Origin: Sphingopyxis sp.
Lineage (GTDB): Bacteria; Pseudomonadota; Alphaproteobacteria; Sphingomonadales; Sphingomonadaceae
Reading direction: 5' to 3'
DNA: 64,000 nt
Assembly (NCBI GenBank): GCA_002733865.1
Contig: NVXM01000003.1
Coordinates: 124,001 to 188,000, forward strand
The notes under the pieces were generated by a model. That model was not told the origin of the DNA, made no database searches, and saw nothing but the letters and a program-made list of their open reading frames with translations. How positions within the stretch are numbered: position 1 is the first letter of the stretch; each line of letters opens with the position of its first letter. Positions 42,750 through 54,532 of the stretch are shown here, in pieces. The position numbers and the translations under genes were made by a program.

Positions 42750-43721
42750 TTATTTGTCCTGATTGTCGAACGGCCCCCTGCGCGGCGGGGGTGCGAAGAT
42801 CTCGCTATTCTCTCCCAGTGCTTCTTTGGTCAACGCTCCGATTCCGCCCAATGTTCCAATCAGCTGGGTCGCTTCAACCGGGAACAATATGGTCTTGGCA
42901 TTGGGCGAGGTGGCGAATTTGCCGACTGCCTTCACATAGTCCTGAGCAACAAAATAGTTGATTGCCTGAGCGTTGCCACCGGCAATGGCCTCGGACACCA
43001 TCTGGGTGGCCTTCGCTTCGGCCTGTGCTTCGCGTTCGCGCGCTTCGGCATCCAGAAATGCAGCTTCCTTGCGGCCTTCGGCTTGTAATATCTGGCCCTG
43101 TTTTTCCCCTTCGGACCGGAGGATTTCAGAAGCGCGCGCGCCTTCCGCATCCAGGATATTGGCCCGTTTTTCGCGCTCTGCCTTCATTTGCCGGGCCATC
43201 GCGTTGATAATATCCTGCGGTGGACGGATGTCTTTGATCTCGACGCGATTAATCTTGATCCCCCACGGCGTTGTGGCGTCATCGATTACAACCAGAAGCC
43301 GGCCGTTGATTTCGTCGCGCTTGGACAGTGTTTCGTCCAGATCCATCGAGCCCATCACGGTGCGAAGATTGGTGGTAACAAGGTTGAGAATAGCGTTGTA
43401 CAGATCGTTGACTTCATAGGCGGCCTTCGCCGCATCCAGGACTTGGAAGAACACCACGCCGTCGGTCGAGATCATCGCATTGTCTCTGGTGATGATTTCC
43501 TGACCCGGAATATCCAGAACCTGCTCCATCATGTTGACCCTGCGGCCGACGCGATAGAGAAATGCGGGATAAAAGTTGAACCCCGGCTGCGCTGTCGTGG
43601 TGAAGCGGCCGAAATATTCTATGGTATATTGATAGCCCTGGCGGACTATCTTGATGCTCGCAAAAAGATAGATGATGATGACCAAAAGCACCAGCAATAG
43701 CAGCGAAACGCCCATTTCCAT
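42750..43721 (-). CDS. SPFH-domain (paraslipin/stomatin) protein
   Basis: 323 residues. One N-terminal membrane helix (MGVSLLLLVLLVIIIYLFAS), an SPFH/band-7 domain (about 20-200; ETLSKRDEINGRLLVVIDDA, TPWGIKINRVEIKDIRPP) and a long charged helical coiled coil (about 195-250; EGEKQGQILQAEGRKEAAFL). Members form membrane-associated cages and often guard protein quality control with NfeD. GGAGA before the ATG at 43721 supports the start. Confidence 0.92.
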   Translation of the reverse strand: MEMGVSLLLLVLLVIIIYLFASIKIVRQGYQYTIEYFGRFTTTAQPGFNFYPAFLYRVGRRVNMMEQVLDIPGQEIITRDNAMISTDGVVFFQVLDAAKAAYEVNDLYNAILNLVTTNLRTVMGSMDLDETLSKRDEINGRLLVVIDDATTPWGIKINRVEIKDIRPPQDIINAMARQMKAEREKRANILDAEGARASEILRSEGEKQGQILQAEGRKEAAFLDAEAREREAQAEAKATQMVSEAIAGGNAQAINYFVAQDYVKAVGKFATSPNAKTILFPVEATQLIGTLGGIGALTKEALGENSEIFAPPPRRGPFDNQDK

Positions 43722-43817
43722 TCTCCTCTGCGACCCGTCTCATAAGCATTGATTATTTGCCGCATAATGCCAAGAGAAAAGCGAATTTACTGTCCTGGGT
43801 GAGAGGTTGTACGGGTG

Positions 43818-46843
<3,026 letters not shown>

Positions 46844-46861
46844 GGCCCCAAGAGGCCGCGT

Positions 46862-47071
46862 GTGATCGAAGCCAAGATATTCCTGCTGTTGTTTGTCTGG
46901 CCGGTCGGGCAGGCCGAGGATCGTCCTCTTTGGACAAGCGATGCCTTCATGACCTTCGCCAGCTGTGAAGAGGGCGCAGGGAAGCTGAGAGCGAAGCTCG
47001 CCTTGGAATATGGATCCGATAGCCGGATCGAGCACCATTGCGTGCATGCGACAGATCGGATCGACCAATGA
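46862..47071 (+). CDS. small exported hypothetical protein
   Basis: 69 residues from GTG at 46862, 18 bases after guaB. An N-terminal hydrophobic stretch (IFLLLFVWPVGQAED) looks like a signal peptide with cleavage after QA. The mature part has two Cys and a charged middle (CEEGAGKLRAKLALEYGSDS). Its TGA overlaps the ATG of the next gene (ATGA), a junction typical of real genes in this genome. No known domain recognised; function unknown. Confidence 0.6.
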   Translation: MIEAKIFLLLFVWPVGQAEDRPLWTSDAFMTFASCEEGAGKLRAKLALEYGSDSRIEHHCVHATDRIDQ

Positions 47072-48246
47072 CCCCTTCAGCGAGACTTCAGGCTGCAATC
47101 GAGTTGCTCGACTGGATCATTGCCGCTGCTCGCGACAATGGTGCGTCTGCAGACAATATCGCCAAGAAATTTTTCAAGGAGCGGCGCTACGCGGGGTCCG
47201 GCGATCGCCGCGCCATTCGTGAGCATGTCTATACCGCGATCAGACGCTGGGGCGACCGACCTGAAACTGGCCGGCAAGCGATACTGGGACTGGTAGCCGA
47301 GCGACCTGAATTGCGGGAGCTTTTTTCGGGAGCCAATTATGGCCCTGCTGCCATCGGAGCCGATGAGTCGGTTGCCGCAGGTCCGCAAATTCCCGGCTGG
47401 CTGACGGACAAGTTCTCCAGTCTTATCGACGATACCGAACGCAAAGCGCTGTTTGACAGAGCGCCGCTGCATATCCGGGTTAATGGTCAACGCTCCACGG
47501 ATATGGAGGTAAAGTCGGCGTGGCCGGATGCTGTCGCATTGGCACTTCCAAACGCTTACGAGCTCGCGACTGGCACCAAGCTGGAAGACACGGCGCTGTT
47601 CCGCGATGGCGCGCTGGAAATTCAGGATCTCGGCAGTCAGGCTATCGCGACGGCCAGCGCAGCCGCCAAGCCAAAACTGGCTCTGGATCTATGCGCGGGA
47701 GCGGGCGGCAAGACGCTTGCTTTGTCAGCGATGCTGCCGGAGGATAGCAAGATCATTGCAGCGGACACGGATCGTGGGCGGCTAAGCCGGATCGAACCTC
47801 GCAAGCGGAGAGCCGGGGCGCGGAATATCGAGACGGTTTTGCTCGCTCCGGGCAAGGAAATGGATGCCCTCGAGCATCTGAAATCGAATTGTGACCTGGT
47901 TCTGATTGACGCGCCTTGCAGCGGCACGGGCACCTGGCGGCGGAACCCTGAGCTGCGCTGGCGGATGACGCCAAAACGGCTGGATCATATTGCCGAATTG
48001 CAACAAAGATTGATGGTTCTCGGGAGCGAACTGGTGAAGCCGGGAGGACGTCTCGTCTATGCCGTTTGTTCGCTGCTTGATGCCGAGGGCGGTGACCAGG
48101 CTGTCCGGTTTCTTGCAGACCATCCACAGTGGCGGGAAATATCGATTGATTTGCCGATTGGCCGCCAATATCGTAAAGGTACTCTTCTTTCACCGCATCA
48201 TGATGGAACGGATGGCTTTTATTTTACCTGTCTCGAAAAACTGTGA
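47068..48246 (+). CDS. RsmB/NOP-family rRNA/RNA m5C methyltransferase
   Basis: 392 residues from ATG at 47068. The SAM-binding region LDLCAGAGGKTLALSAML is at about residues 209-226. The catalytic pair is seen as LIDAPCSGTGTWRRNPELRW and LVYAVCSLLDAEGGDQA, whose two Cys form and release the covalent RNA intermediate. The N-terminal region (about 5-130) is helical and NusB-like but shortened. RsmB methylates 16S C967; the exact target here is inferred. Confidence 0.88.
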   Translation: MTPSARLQAAIELLDWIIAAARDNGASADNIAKKFFKERRYAGSGDRRAIREHVYTAIRRWGDRPETGRQAILGLVAERPELRELFSGANYGPAAIGADESVAAGPQIPGWLTDKFSSLIDDTERKALFDRAPLHIRVNGQRSTDMEVKSAWPDAVALALPNAYELATGTKLEDTALFRDGALEIQDLGSQAIATASAAAKPKLALDLCAGAGGKTLALSAMLPEDSKIIAADTDRGRLSRIEPRKRRAGARNIETVLLAPGKEMDALEHLKSNCDLVLIDAPCSGTGTWRRNPELRWRMTPKRLDHIAELQQRLMVLGSELVKPGGRLVYAVCSLLDAEGGDQAVRFLADHPQWREISIDLPIGRQYRKGTLLSPHHDGTDGFYFTCLEKL

Positions 48247-48315
48247 TAGCAAAACATGTTAAGCCAGCATGCAGCTGAGTCTGGTTATGATCGCGAAAGC
48301 TTATTGGAGTTGATT

Positions 48316-48846
48316 ATGCGTTTTTCACCGGCCGTTTTGGCTTTGTCGCTTGTTTTTGCTACCGTTTCCAGCGCCGGTTTCGGCCAGTCTGCCGATATCG
48401 AAATCAAGCAGCGCTCGGTTGAATATATGCATATGGGCGAAGCGGCGCAAAAACGTGGCGAACTCGATCTCGCGGCGGATCTCTATGAAACATCTCTCGC
48501 CGTGGACCCGCGGAACGGATCGGCCTTCATAGCCCTGGCCCAGATCGCCCGTGTGCAGGACCTGCCGGGCAAGGCGATCCGTCTCTATCGGGAAGCGCTT
48601 ATTCTGGATCCGAATAATCTGGATGCACTGGCGGGGCAGGGTGAGGCGCTGATCCAGCGAGGCGCCGTCGAGAAGGCCAGAGTGAATCTGTCGCGGCTCG
48701 AAACGCTGTGCCGGTCGCGCTGCGCGCAGACCGAACAGCTTGCATCAGCAATCAAGGTGGCGGCGGAAAAACCCGTGCTCTCTGCCGAAGCGGTGACGCC
48801 GAAGCCCAAAGTCGGAGATGAAGAACCGATTACCGAAACGCCCTGA
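48316..48846 (+). CDS. exported TPR-repeat protein
   Basis: 176 residues from ATG at 48316, with GGAG 6 bases before it. A signal peptide is cut near GFGQSA. Two to three TPR units (about 36-135) are visible: YMHMGEAAQKRGELDLAADL, GSAFIALAQIARVQDLPGKA, NLDALAGQGEALIQRGAVEK. The tail is Pro/Glu-rich and has two Cys in LCRSRCAQ. Role unknown; it probably mediates protein contacts in the periplasm. Confidence 0.8.
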   Translation: MRFSPAVLALSLVFATVSSAGFGQSADIEIKQRSVEYMHMGEAAQKRGELDLAADLYETSLAVDPRNGSAFIALAQIARVQDLPGKAIRLYREALILDPNNLDALAGQGEALIQRGAVEKARVNLSRLETLCRSRCAQTEQLASAIKVAAEKPVLSAEAVTPKPKVGDEEPITETP

Positions 48847-48869
48847 CGAGCAGGCCGTCGTTCATAATA

Positions 48870-49820
48870 TCAGAAATCATAAACCAAAGTAGCGCGGTTG
48901 ATTGTGTCGGTCTTGGCCCGTCCGACCGGCGGATTCGTCTCATGTTCGATAGTATACGAAATCCGCGCTGAAAGTGCGCCGATCAGCTTGGCATCCAGTG
49001 CCGATGTCGTATTCAGGGTTGTGTTGCCGCTTTCGAAGACCGCAACGGCTGACGTGAATCCCTGGGCATCGCTCGCCCAGGTGCCGCCTGCGTCTTGCGA
49101 GAATTTCACATTGTCCGAAATTTTCCAGTCGAAATCAATTCCCACCAGACCGGCGAGGCTGCTCCGGGATTCTCCCGTGGCAAAATCGGTGATGCGCAGT
49201 GCGGGGCCAGCCTTCACGGCCAGTCGGAGGTCCTTGGTTTTGACGACCTCATAACCGAGGCCGCCAGATATGGTGTAGCGGGCGGTGAATCCCTGAAATC
49301 GGTCACGCTCAAATTGCGCCAGCCCATAGGCGTAAAGGCGCTTGTTGAACTTGTAATTCGGCTCGATTGTGGCACTCAGCTGATCGCGCGTCGTTTTGCC
49401 ATTGTTGCGTTCATAATCGGCGCGCGCTTGGAAATTGAGCCGCCATTTTACCGCATCTTTGACCAGTTTCAGGCCACCTGAAAGACCCAGATTCCTGGTA
49501 TTCCCGGTAGAACGAGACGCACCAAGCTCGCCTTGCCCTTTCCAGTTTTCAAAAAAGCCCGCTTCCTGCTTTTCGCGCAGCGCGGCTGCCGCCTGTGCTG
49601 CGAGCTTGCTATTATAGTCGGCCACGATCGAGTCGATCTCCGCAACATCCTCAGGGTTCGTTGCTTTGGCGATTTTCGCTACTGCCGCAACATCCTGGTT
49701 GCTTCCGGATGCGATCGCGGCATCGAGCATGGCCCGGACCGGATCCGGCAGGGCCGCAGCAGCGGGCGCAGAGAGGCCTGCCGCGACCAATATGGCGGTG
49801 GTGAACGCTGGTCTGAACAT
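48870..49820 (-). CDS. DUF481 outer-membrane beta-barrel protein (YdiY-like)
   Basis: 316 residues from ATG at 49820, with AGGA upstream. A signal peptide ends near APAAAALP. An alpha-helical N-terminal part (about 25-90, VRAMLDAAIASGSNQDVAAV) precedes the DUF481 domain, with strands such as GELGASRSTGNTRNLGLSGG and LYAYGLAQFERDRFQGFTARY. The C-terminal Phe (LVYDF) fits outer-membrane insertion. Some family members are salt-induced; function is otherwise unknown. Confidence 0.85.
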   Translation of the reverse strand: MFRPAFTTAILVAAGLSAPAAAALPDPVRAMLDAAIASGSNQDVAAVAKIAKATNPEDVAEIDSIVADYNSKLAAQAAAALREKQEAGFFENWKGQGELGASRSTGNTRNLGLSGGLKLVKDAVKWRLNFQARADYERNNGKTTRDQLSATIEPNYKFNKRLYAYGLAQFERDRFQGFTARYTISGGLGYEVVKTKDLRLAVKAGPALRITDFATGESRSSLAGLVGIDFDWKISDNVKFSQDAGGTWASDAQGFTSAVAVFESGNTTLNTTSALDAKLIGALSARISYTIEHETNPPVGRAKTDTINRATLVYDF

Positions 49821-49840
49821 AAAAATCCTGCTTACTATTA

Positions 49841-50284
49841 CTAGATCAGCGGCAGAAATTCTTTCAATACTGCCCGGTACAGGTCCCTTTTGAAGGGAAC
49901 GATCAAGTCTGGCAAGTCTGTGGGGTCGACCCACTTCCAGTCAACAAACTCCGGGTGCTCGGTTTGTATGTCGATGTGATCGTCTTGCGCGGTGAACCGC
50001 ATCAGGAACCAGCTTTGGCGCTGGCCCCGATATTTGCCCTTCCAGATTTTGCCGAGCAACTCGTCAGGCAGGTCGTAGAGATATTCTTCTGTGCTGCGGC
50101 CAATGATGTGAACATGCTCGGGAGTGACGCCGGTTTCCTCCTGAAGCTCGCGTAAAGCGGCAGTCTCGGCATCTTCGCCTTCGTCAATTCCGCCTTGCGG
50201 CATCTGCCATGCATCCGGATAGTTGCTGTCAGCAGCATCCAGCCTTTTGCCGACAAATACGTGGCCGTCACGGTTGGCGAGCAT
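49841..50284 (-). CDS. rppH: RNA pyrophosphohydrolase (Nudix)
   Basis: Removes pyrophosphate from mRNA 5' ends to start decay. The Nudix box GGIDEGEDAETAALRELQEE is at about residues 31-50 (GX5EX7REUXEEXGU intact), and WQMPQGG, YDLPDELLGKIWKGKYRGQRQ are RppH-specific. The first canonical start is ATG at 50284, but conserved residues LPYRPCAGI are encoded just upstream in the same open frame. No ATG, GTG or TTG exists before the stop at 50366-50368. An ATC at 50326-50324 with AAAGG nine bases before it is the likely true start, giving 161 residues. Confidence 0.92.
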   Translation of the reverse strand: MLANRDGHVFVGKRLDAADSNYPDAWQMPQGGIDEGEDAETAALRELQEETGVTPEHVHIIGRSTEEYLYDLPDELLGKIWKGKYRGQRQSWFLMRFTAQDDHIDIQTEHPEFVDWKWVDPTDLPDLIVPFKRDLYRAVLKEFLPLI

Positions 50285-50371
50285 GATACCGGCACAGGGG
50301 CGATAGGGGAGTGCACTATAGTCGATTGTACTATGCCTTTCTGAAATTCTCGGCGGGGTTGAAATTCATGA

Positions 50372-51316
50372 TTATAGCGAGCTGATCAAAGTCTTCCAGG
50401 CGGCAATCATCTTGTCGACATCCTGCGCGGCAGACGGCACGGCTTTGCGGATATTGATGAAGCCATGTACGTTACCGGGCATTTCCATAAAATGGGTGTT
50501 CACGCCGTGGCGGATCAAATCTGCCGCATATTCTCGACCCTGGTCACGAAGCGGGTCGAGGCCAGCGGTTACCAATACGGTCGGTGGCGACAGCGAAAGA
50601 TCACCGAGATACGGCGACACCCGAATATCATCGTCTTTTGGCGCATATTGGCGATCGAAATAGTCCATGCTTTCCTTTGTCAGCAGAAAGCCCTCGGCGA
50701 ATTCGTCCATTGATCCGCCTTCTGCATCCATCCGGGTTGCGGGATAGATCGGAAATTGTGCGGTCAAGGGCACTGCAGCGGGCTGGGTTGCCAGCACATG
50801 GCCGACCACCAGTGCCAGATTTCCGCCTGCGCTGTCGCCGCAAGGAATCAGACCGCTGATTTTGAGTTTGAGCTGCTCCTGATTCCCGGCAATCCACCGG
50901 GTCGCGGCCAGGCAGTCCTCTGGCGCGGCAGGGAAGGGCGCTTCCGGAGCCAGCCGATAGTCAACGGCGATCACCGGCAGGTCCATCTCACGCGCAACAT
51001 AGGTGCAGAAACTATGGTGTGATTCAAGGTCGCCAATCACAAAACCGCCGCCATGATAGAAGACGATGACCGGCGTTTCCGCGTCTCGTTCTGCCTGATT
51101 GTCATATAGCCGGAGTGCAATCTCACCTTCCGGAGCGGGACAGGACATATTCTCAATGCGCGAGAGATCTACGGCGTCTGCCTCCAGCATTGCTGCCATC
51201 ACATTGTACATTTCGCGGGCAGCTGCCGGTTCGACTTCCGACATGAGTGGCTGGTCCGATTGCTCCATCATGGTCAAAATCATTTGTACATCGGGGCGTA
51301 CGTAAGCGTCAGTCAT
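50372..51316 (-). CDS. alpha/beta hydrolase, hormone-sensitive lipase (HSL) family
   Basis: 314 residues, no signal peptide. The oxyanion motif FYHGGGFVIGDLESH is at about residues 84-98, the nucleophile Ser in CGDSAGGNLAL at about 159, Asp in LVTAGLDPLRDQG, and His in MPGNVHGFINI. This is a carboxylesterase of bacterial family IV. The natural substrate is unknown. It is divergent from korA. Confidence 0.92.
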   Translation of the reverse strand: MTDAYVRPDVQMILTMMEQSDQPLMSEVEPAAAREMYNVMAAMLEADAVDLSRIENMSCPAPEGEIALRLYDNQAERDAETPVIVFYHGGGFVIGDLESHHSFCTYVAREMDLPVIAVDYRLAPEAPFPAAPEDCLAATRWIAGNQEQLKLKISGLIPCGDSAGGNLALVVGHVLATQPAAVPLTAQFPIYPATRMDAEGGSMDEFAEGFLLTKESMDYFDRQYAPKDDDIRVSPYLGDLSLSPPTVLVTAGLDPLRDQGREYAADLIRHGVNTHFMEMPGNVHGFINIRKAVPSAAQDVDKMIAAWKTLISSL

Positions 51317-51494
51317 CTGTCATCTCCAGCCGTTTAACCGGTCGATTAGATCAGGCCACGTTCACTAGGCAAGCGCTAATCGGGATCGGATGGGCAAACA
51401 AATGCTTTATCCCTATTAGTTTTTGTGGTTTGAAGCCCCTCGCATTGCTGCTCTACAGCGGCGTGCATAGTAACAAAGGCACGGAAATTTAATC

Positions 51495-53384
51495 ATGGCC
51501 ACCGCGTTGAAGCAGGAAGAACCCAATAACCCCAGTCCCGACGGCGCTGAAAACGTCGTTGTGCGTTTCGCCGGCGATAGCGGCGACGGGATGCAGTTGA
51601 CTGGAGGGCAGTTCACGCTCTCGACAGCGCTGGCCGGCAATGACCTTGCCACATTCCCCGATTTCCCGGCAGAAATCCGCGCGCCTCAAGGTACGTTGTT
51701 CGGCGTTTCCGCCTTTCAGATCAATTTCGGATCGCGAGCGATCGAAACCGCTGGTGATGAGCCGGATGTATTGATCGCGATGAATCCCGCCGCTCTGAAG
51801 ACCAATGTCCAGGCGGTGCGGCCAGGCGGTCTGGTGATCGCCGACGAAGGCGAATTCGGGAAACGCAATCTCGACAAGGCGCATTATGACAGCAATCCGC
51901 TGGAAGACGGCTCGCTCGCCAAATGGCAATTGCTCAAACTCAATATTTCGCAGCTGACTTTGGATGCGGTGAAGCCGTTCGGGCTCGGCAACAAGGAAGC
52001 GCTGCGCTGCAAGAATATGTGGACGCTAGGCCTGGCGCTGTGGATGTTCGAACGCGACCGCGAACCGATCGTGGAGTGGCTGAACAGCAAATTTGCCAAA
52101 CTGCCGGATGTTGCGGCTGCCAATATCGCTGCGCTCAATGCCGGTCATGCCTATGGCGAAACCGCCGAAATTTCCGGCGACGGTCTGGGCGGCGGTCATC
52201 TTCAACATCACAAGGTTGCTGCAGCGCCAGCGGCAGCGGGCACCTATCGAACCGTAACCGGGGCGGAATCCCTGTCGCTCGGTCTCGTTGCGGGTGCGCG
52301 GCTGGCCGCATTGCCGATGTTCTTCGGCGGCTATCCGATCACGCCAGCGTCGGCGATCCTGCATCATCTTTCGCGGCTTAAAGAATTCGGCGTCACCACG
52401 TTTCAGGCGGAAGACGAAATTGCCGCGATCACGGCCGCCATCGGGGCCAGCTATGCTGGTAGCCTCGGCATCACCTCGTCGTCCGGTCCCGGTATCGCCC
52501 TGAAAGGCGAGGCAATGGGCCTGGCGATCATGACCGAACTGCCTTTGGTGATCGTCAATTCTCAGCGCGGCGGTCCCTCGACCGGCCTGCCGACCAAGAC
52601 CGAACAATCCGATCTCTATCAGGCAGTCTATGGCCGCAATGGCGATGCGCCGATGCCGGTGATTGCCGCACGCTCGCCGGAAGATGCCTTTTACTGCGCC
52701 ATCGAGGCTGTCCGTATTGCCGTGCAATATATGACCCCGGTAATGTTGCTGACCGACGGCTATATCGCCAATGCTGCGGAGCCGTGGAGAATTCCGGATA
52801 TCGATACGCTCGAGCGTTTTCCGGTCAGCTTCATGACTGAAAAACCGGAAGGTACGCTGATGCCTTATGGTCGCGATGACAAGCTGGCACGGCCCTGGAT
52901 CAAGCCCGGTACGCCGGGTTTGATGCACCGCATTGGCGGCATCGAAAAGGGCGTCGGCACCGGGCATATCGAATATGGTCCTGCGAACCATCAGACGATG
53001 ACCGATATCCGGCGCGACAAGGTGCTGGGCGTTGCCGACAGCCTGCCGGACCAGGATATCGCGATTGGCAAGGCCGGAGCGAAATTGTGCGTAGTCGGCT
53101 GGGGTTCGACCTTCGGGCCAATCCATCAGGCGGTGTTGCGCGCTGAGCGGGCTGGCAAGGACGTCGCCCACATCCACATTCGCAATATCTGGCCGCTTCC
53201 GAAAAATCTTGGGGAACTGCTCAAGAGCTTCGATCGGATCATAGTGCCGGAAATGAATGCCGGACAGTTGAAGACGATCTTGCGGGATCAATATCTGGTC
53301 GATGCAAAGCCGGTAAACAAGGTGTCCGGTCAGCCGTTCACCATTGCCGAAATTGAAGCCGCGATCGAGGAGAATCTGTCATGA
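51495..53384 (+). CDS. korA: 2-oxoglutarate:ferredoxin oxidoreductase, fused gamma-alpha subunit
   Basis: 629 residues. The N-terminal gamma domain (about 20-190) contains VVRFAGDSGDGMQLTGGQFT; the alpha domain (about 255-620) contains FFGGYPITPASAILHHLSRL and SSSGPGIALKGEAMGLA. With the KorB subunit it oxidises a 2-oxoacid to acyl-CoA, reducing ferredoxin. Assignment to 2-oxoglutarate rather than pyruvate is by analogy with the two-subunit KorAB type. It overlaps korB (ATGA). Confidence 0.9.
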   Translation: MATALKQEEPNNPSPDGAENVVVRFAGDSGDGMQLTGGQFTLSTALAGNDLATFPDFPAEIRAPQGTLFGVSAFQINFGSRAIETAGDEPDVLIAMNPAALKTNVQAVRPGGLVIADEGEFGKRNLDKAHYDSNPLEDGSLAKWQLLKLNISQLTLDAVKPFGLGNKEALRCKNMWTLGLALWMFERDREPIVEWLNSKFAKLPDVAAANIAALNAGHAYGETAEISGDGLGGGHLQHHKVAAAPAAAGTYRTVTGAESLSLGLVAGARLAALPMFFGGYPITPASAILHHLSRLKEFGVTTFQAEDEIAAITAAIGASYAGSLGITSSSGPGIALKGEAMGLAIMTELPLVIVNSQRGGPSTGLPTKTEQSDLYQAVYGRNGDAPMPVIAARSPEDAFYCAIEAVRIAVQYMTPVMLLTDGYIANAAEPWRIPDIDTLERFPVSFMTEKPEGTLMPYGRDDKLARPWIKPGTPGLMHRIGGIEKGVGTGHIEYGPANHQTMTDIRRDKVLGVADSLPDQDIAIGKAGAKLCVVGWGSTFGPIHQAVLRAERAGKDVAHIHIRNIWPLPKNLGELLKSFDRIIVPEMNAGQLKTILRDQYLVDAKPVNKVSGQPFTIAEIEAAIEENLS

Positions 53385-54412
53385 ACGAGATGACCAAAAT
53401 CACGACCACGCTGAAAGACTGGGAAACCGATCAGGAAGTGCGCTGGTGCCCCGGTTGCGGTGACTATGCGATCCTCAAGGCGGTGCAGCGGACCATGCCG
53501 GATCTGGGTGCCGATCCCTCGAACACGGTGTTCATCAGTGGCATCGGCTGCTCTTCGCGTTTTCCTTATTATATGGAGACCTATGGTTTCCATACGATCC
53601 ACGGTCGCGCTCCGGCGATTGCGACAGGCGTAAAGCTTGCCAATCCGGAGCTGGACGTTTGGATCATCACCGGCGACGGCGATGCGCTTTCGATCGGCGG
53701 CAACCATACGATGCACTTGCTGCGTCGCAATCTGGATTGCCAGCTGATGCTGTTTAACAATGAAATATATGGCCTGACCAAGGGCCAATATTCACCAACC
53801 AGCCGGCAGGGGACGCACAGCCCCTCGACGCCTTATGGTTCGGTCGACCGTCCCGCTTCGCCCTGTGCTTTTGCATTGGGCGCTGGCGCGCGGTTCGTCG
53901 CCCGCGGGATTGATGTTCACAAAGGACTGCCAGATGTGCTGAAAGCGGCTCATGCGCACAAGGGCACTTCTTTCATCGAGATTTTCCAGAATTGCATCGT
54001 CTACAACAAGGATGTGTTCGAGGAATTTGCGGCAAAGAAAACTGCGGCTGATACCCAGTTGCATCTCGTTGACGGAGAGCCGATGCTGTTTGCCAAAGGG
54101 GCAAAGGGCATTACGCTCAACCACAAGACTCTGCAGCTGGAAGTCGCCGACGTTGTCGATGGCGACTGGGAAGCGGCTGGTGTGATCGTGCACGACGTCA
54201 CCAATCGTTCGGTCGCCCATATGCTGGTTGAAATGCAGTTCGGCCAGTTTCCGATGGCGCTTGGCGTGCTCTATGACGATCCGCGGCCGACGTTTGAAGC
54301 GGCGGTTGTTGCGCAGAATGCAGCAGCAGCGGTTGGCAAGGAGCCGGATCTGCAGGGGCTGCTGAATAAGGGGCAGACCTGGACGGTGACGGAGGACGGG
54401 CCGGAACTGTAA
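53381..54412 (+). CDS. korB: 2-oxoglutarate:ferredoxin oxidoreductase beta subunit
   Basis: 343 residues. The thiamine diphosphate/iron-sulfur subunit: WCPGCGDYAILKAVQ supplies two cluster Cys, GIGCSSRFPYYM and TPYGSVDRPASPCAFALGAG further conserved positions, and the TPP-binding GDGDALSIGGNH-(about 17)-NNEIYGLTKGQ motif is intact. It acts with the preceding KorA. Confidence 0.92.
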   Translation: MNEMTKITTTLKDWETDQEVRWCPGCGDYAILKAVQRTMPDLGADPSNTVFISGIGCSSRFPYYMETYGFHTIHGRAPAIATGVKLANPELDVWIITGDGDALSIGGNHTMHLLRRNLDCQLMLFNNEIYGLTKGQYSPTSRQGTHSPSTPYGSVDRPASPCAFALGAGARFVARGIDVHKGLPDVLKAAHAHKGTSFIEIFQNCIVYNKDVFEEFAAKKTAADTQLHLVDGEPMLFAKGAKGITLNHKTLQLEVADVVDGDWEAAGVIVHDVTNRSVAHMLVEMQFGQFPMALGVLYDDPRPTFEAAVVAQNAAAAVGKEPDLQGLLNKGQTWTVTEDGPEL

Positions 54413-54532
54413 AGTCTCTGGACTCGCACGAAGGCACGAAGGCACTAAGCTGGCGGCGTGGCACGGCTGGTAAATAGCGGTTTGCGTCGCTAGGCATTGT
54501 AAATTCCACCACCCGTCGTGTGAGGAAAACTT

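Noticed and set aside
52026-53291. 421-codon open frame on the minus strand
   Set aside because: It lies wholly within korA, has no recognisable domain, and is a shadow of GC-rich codon bias.
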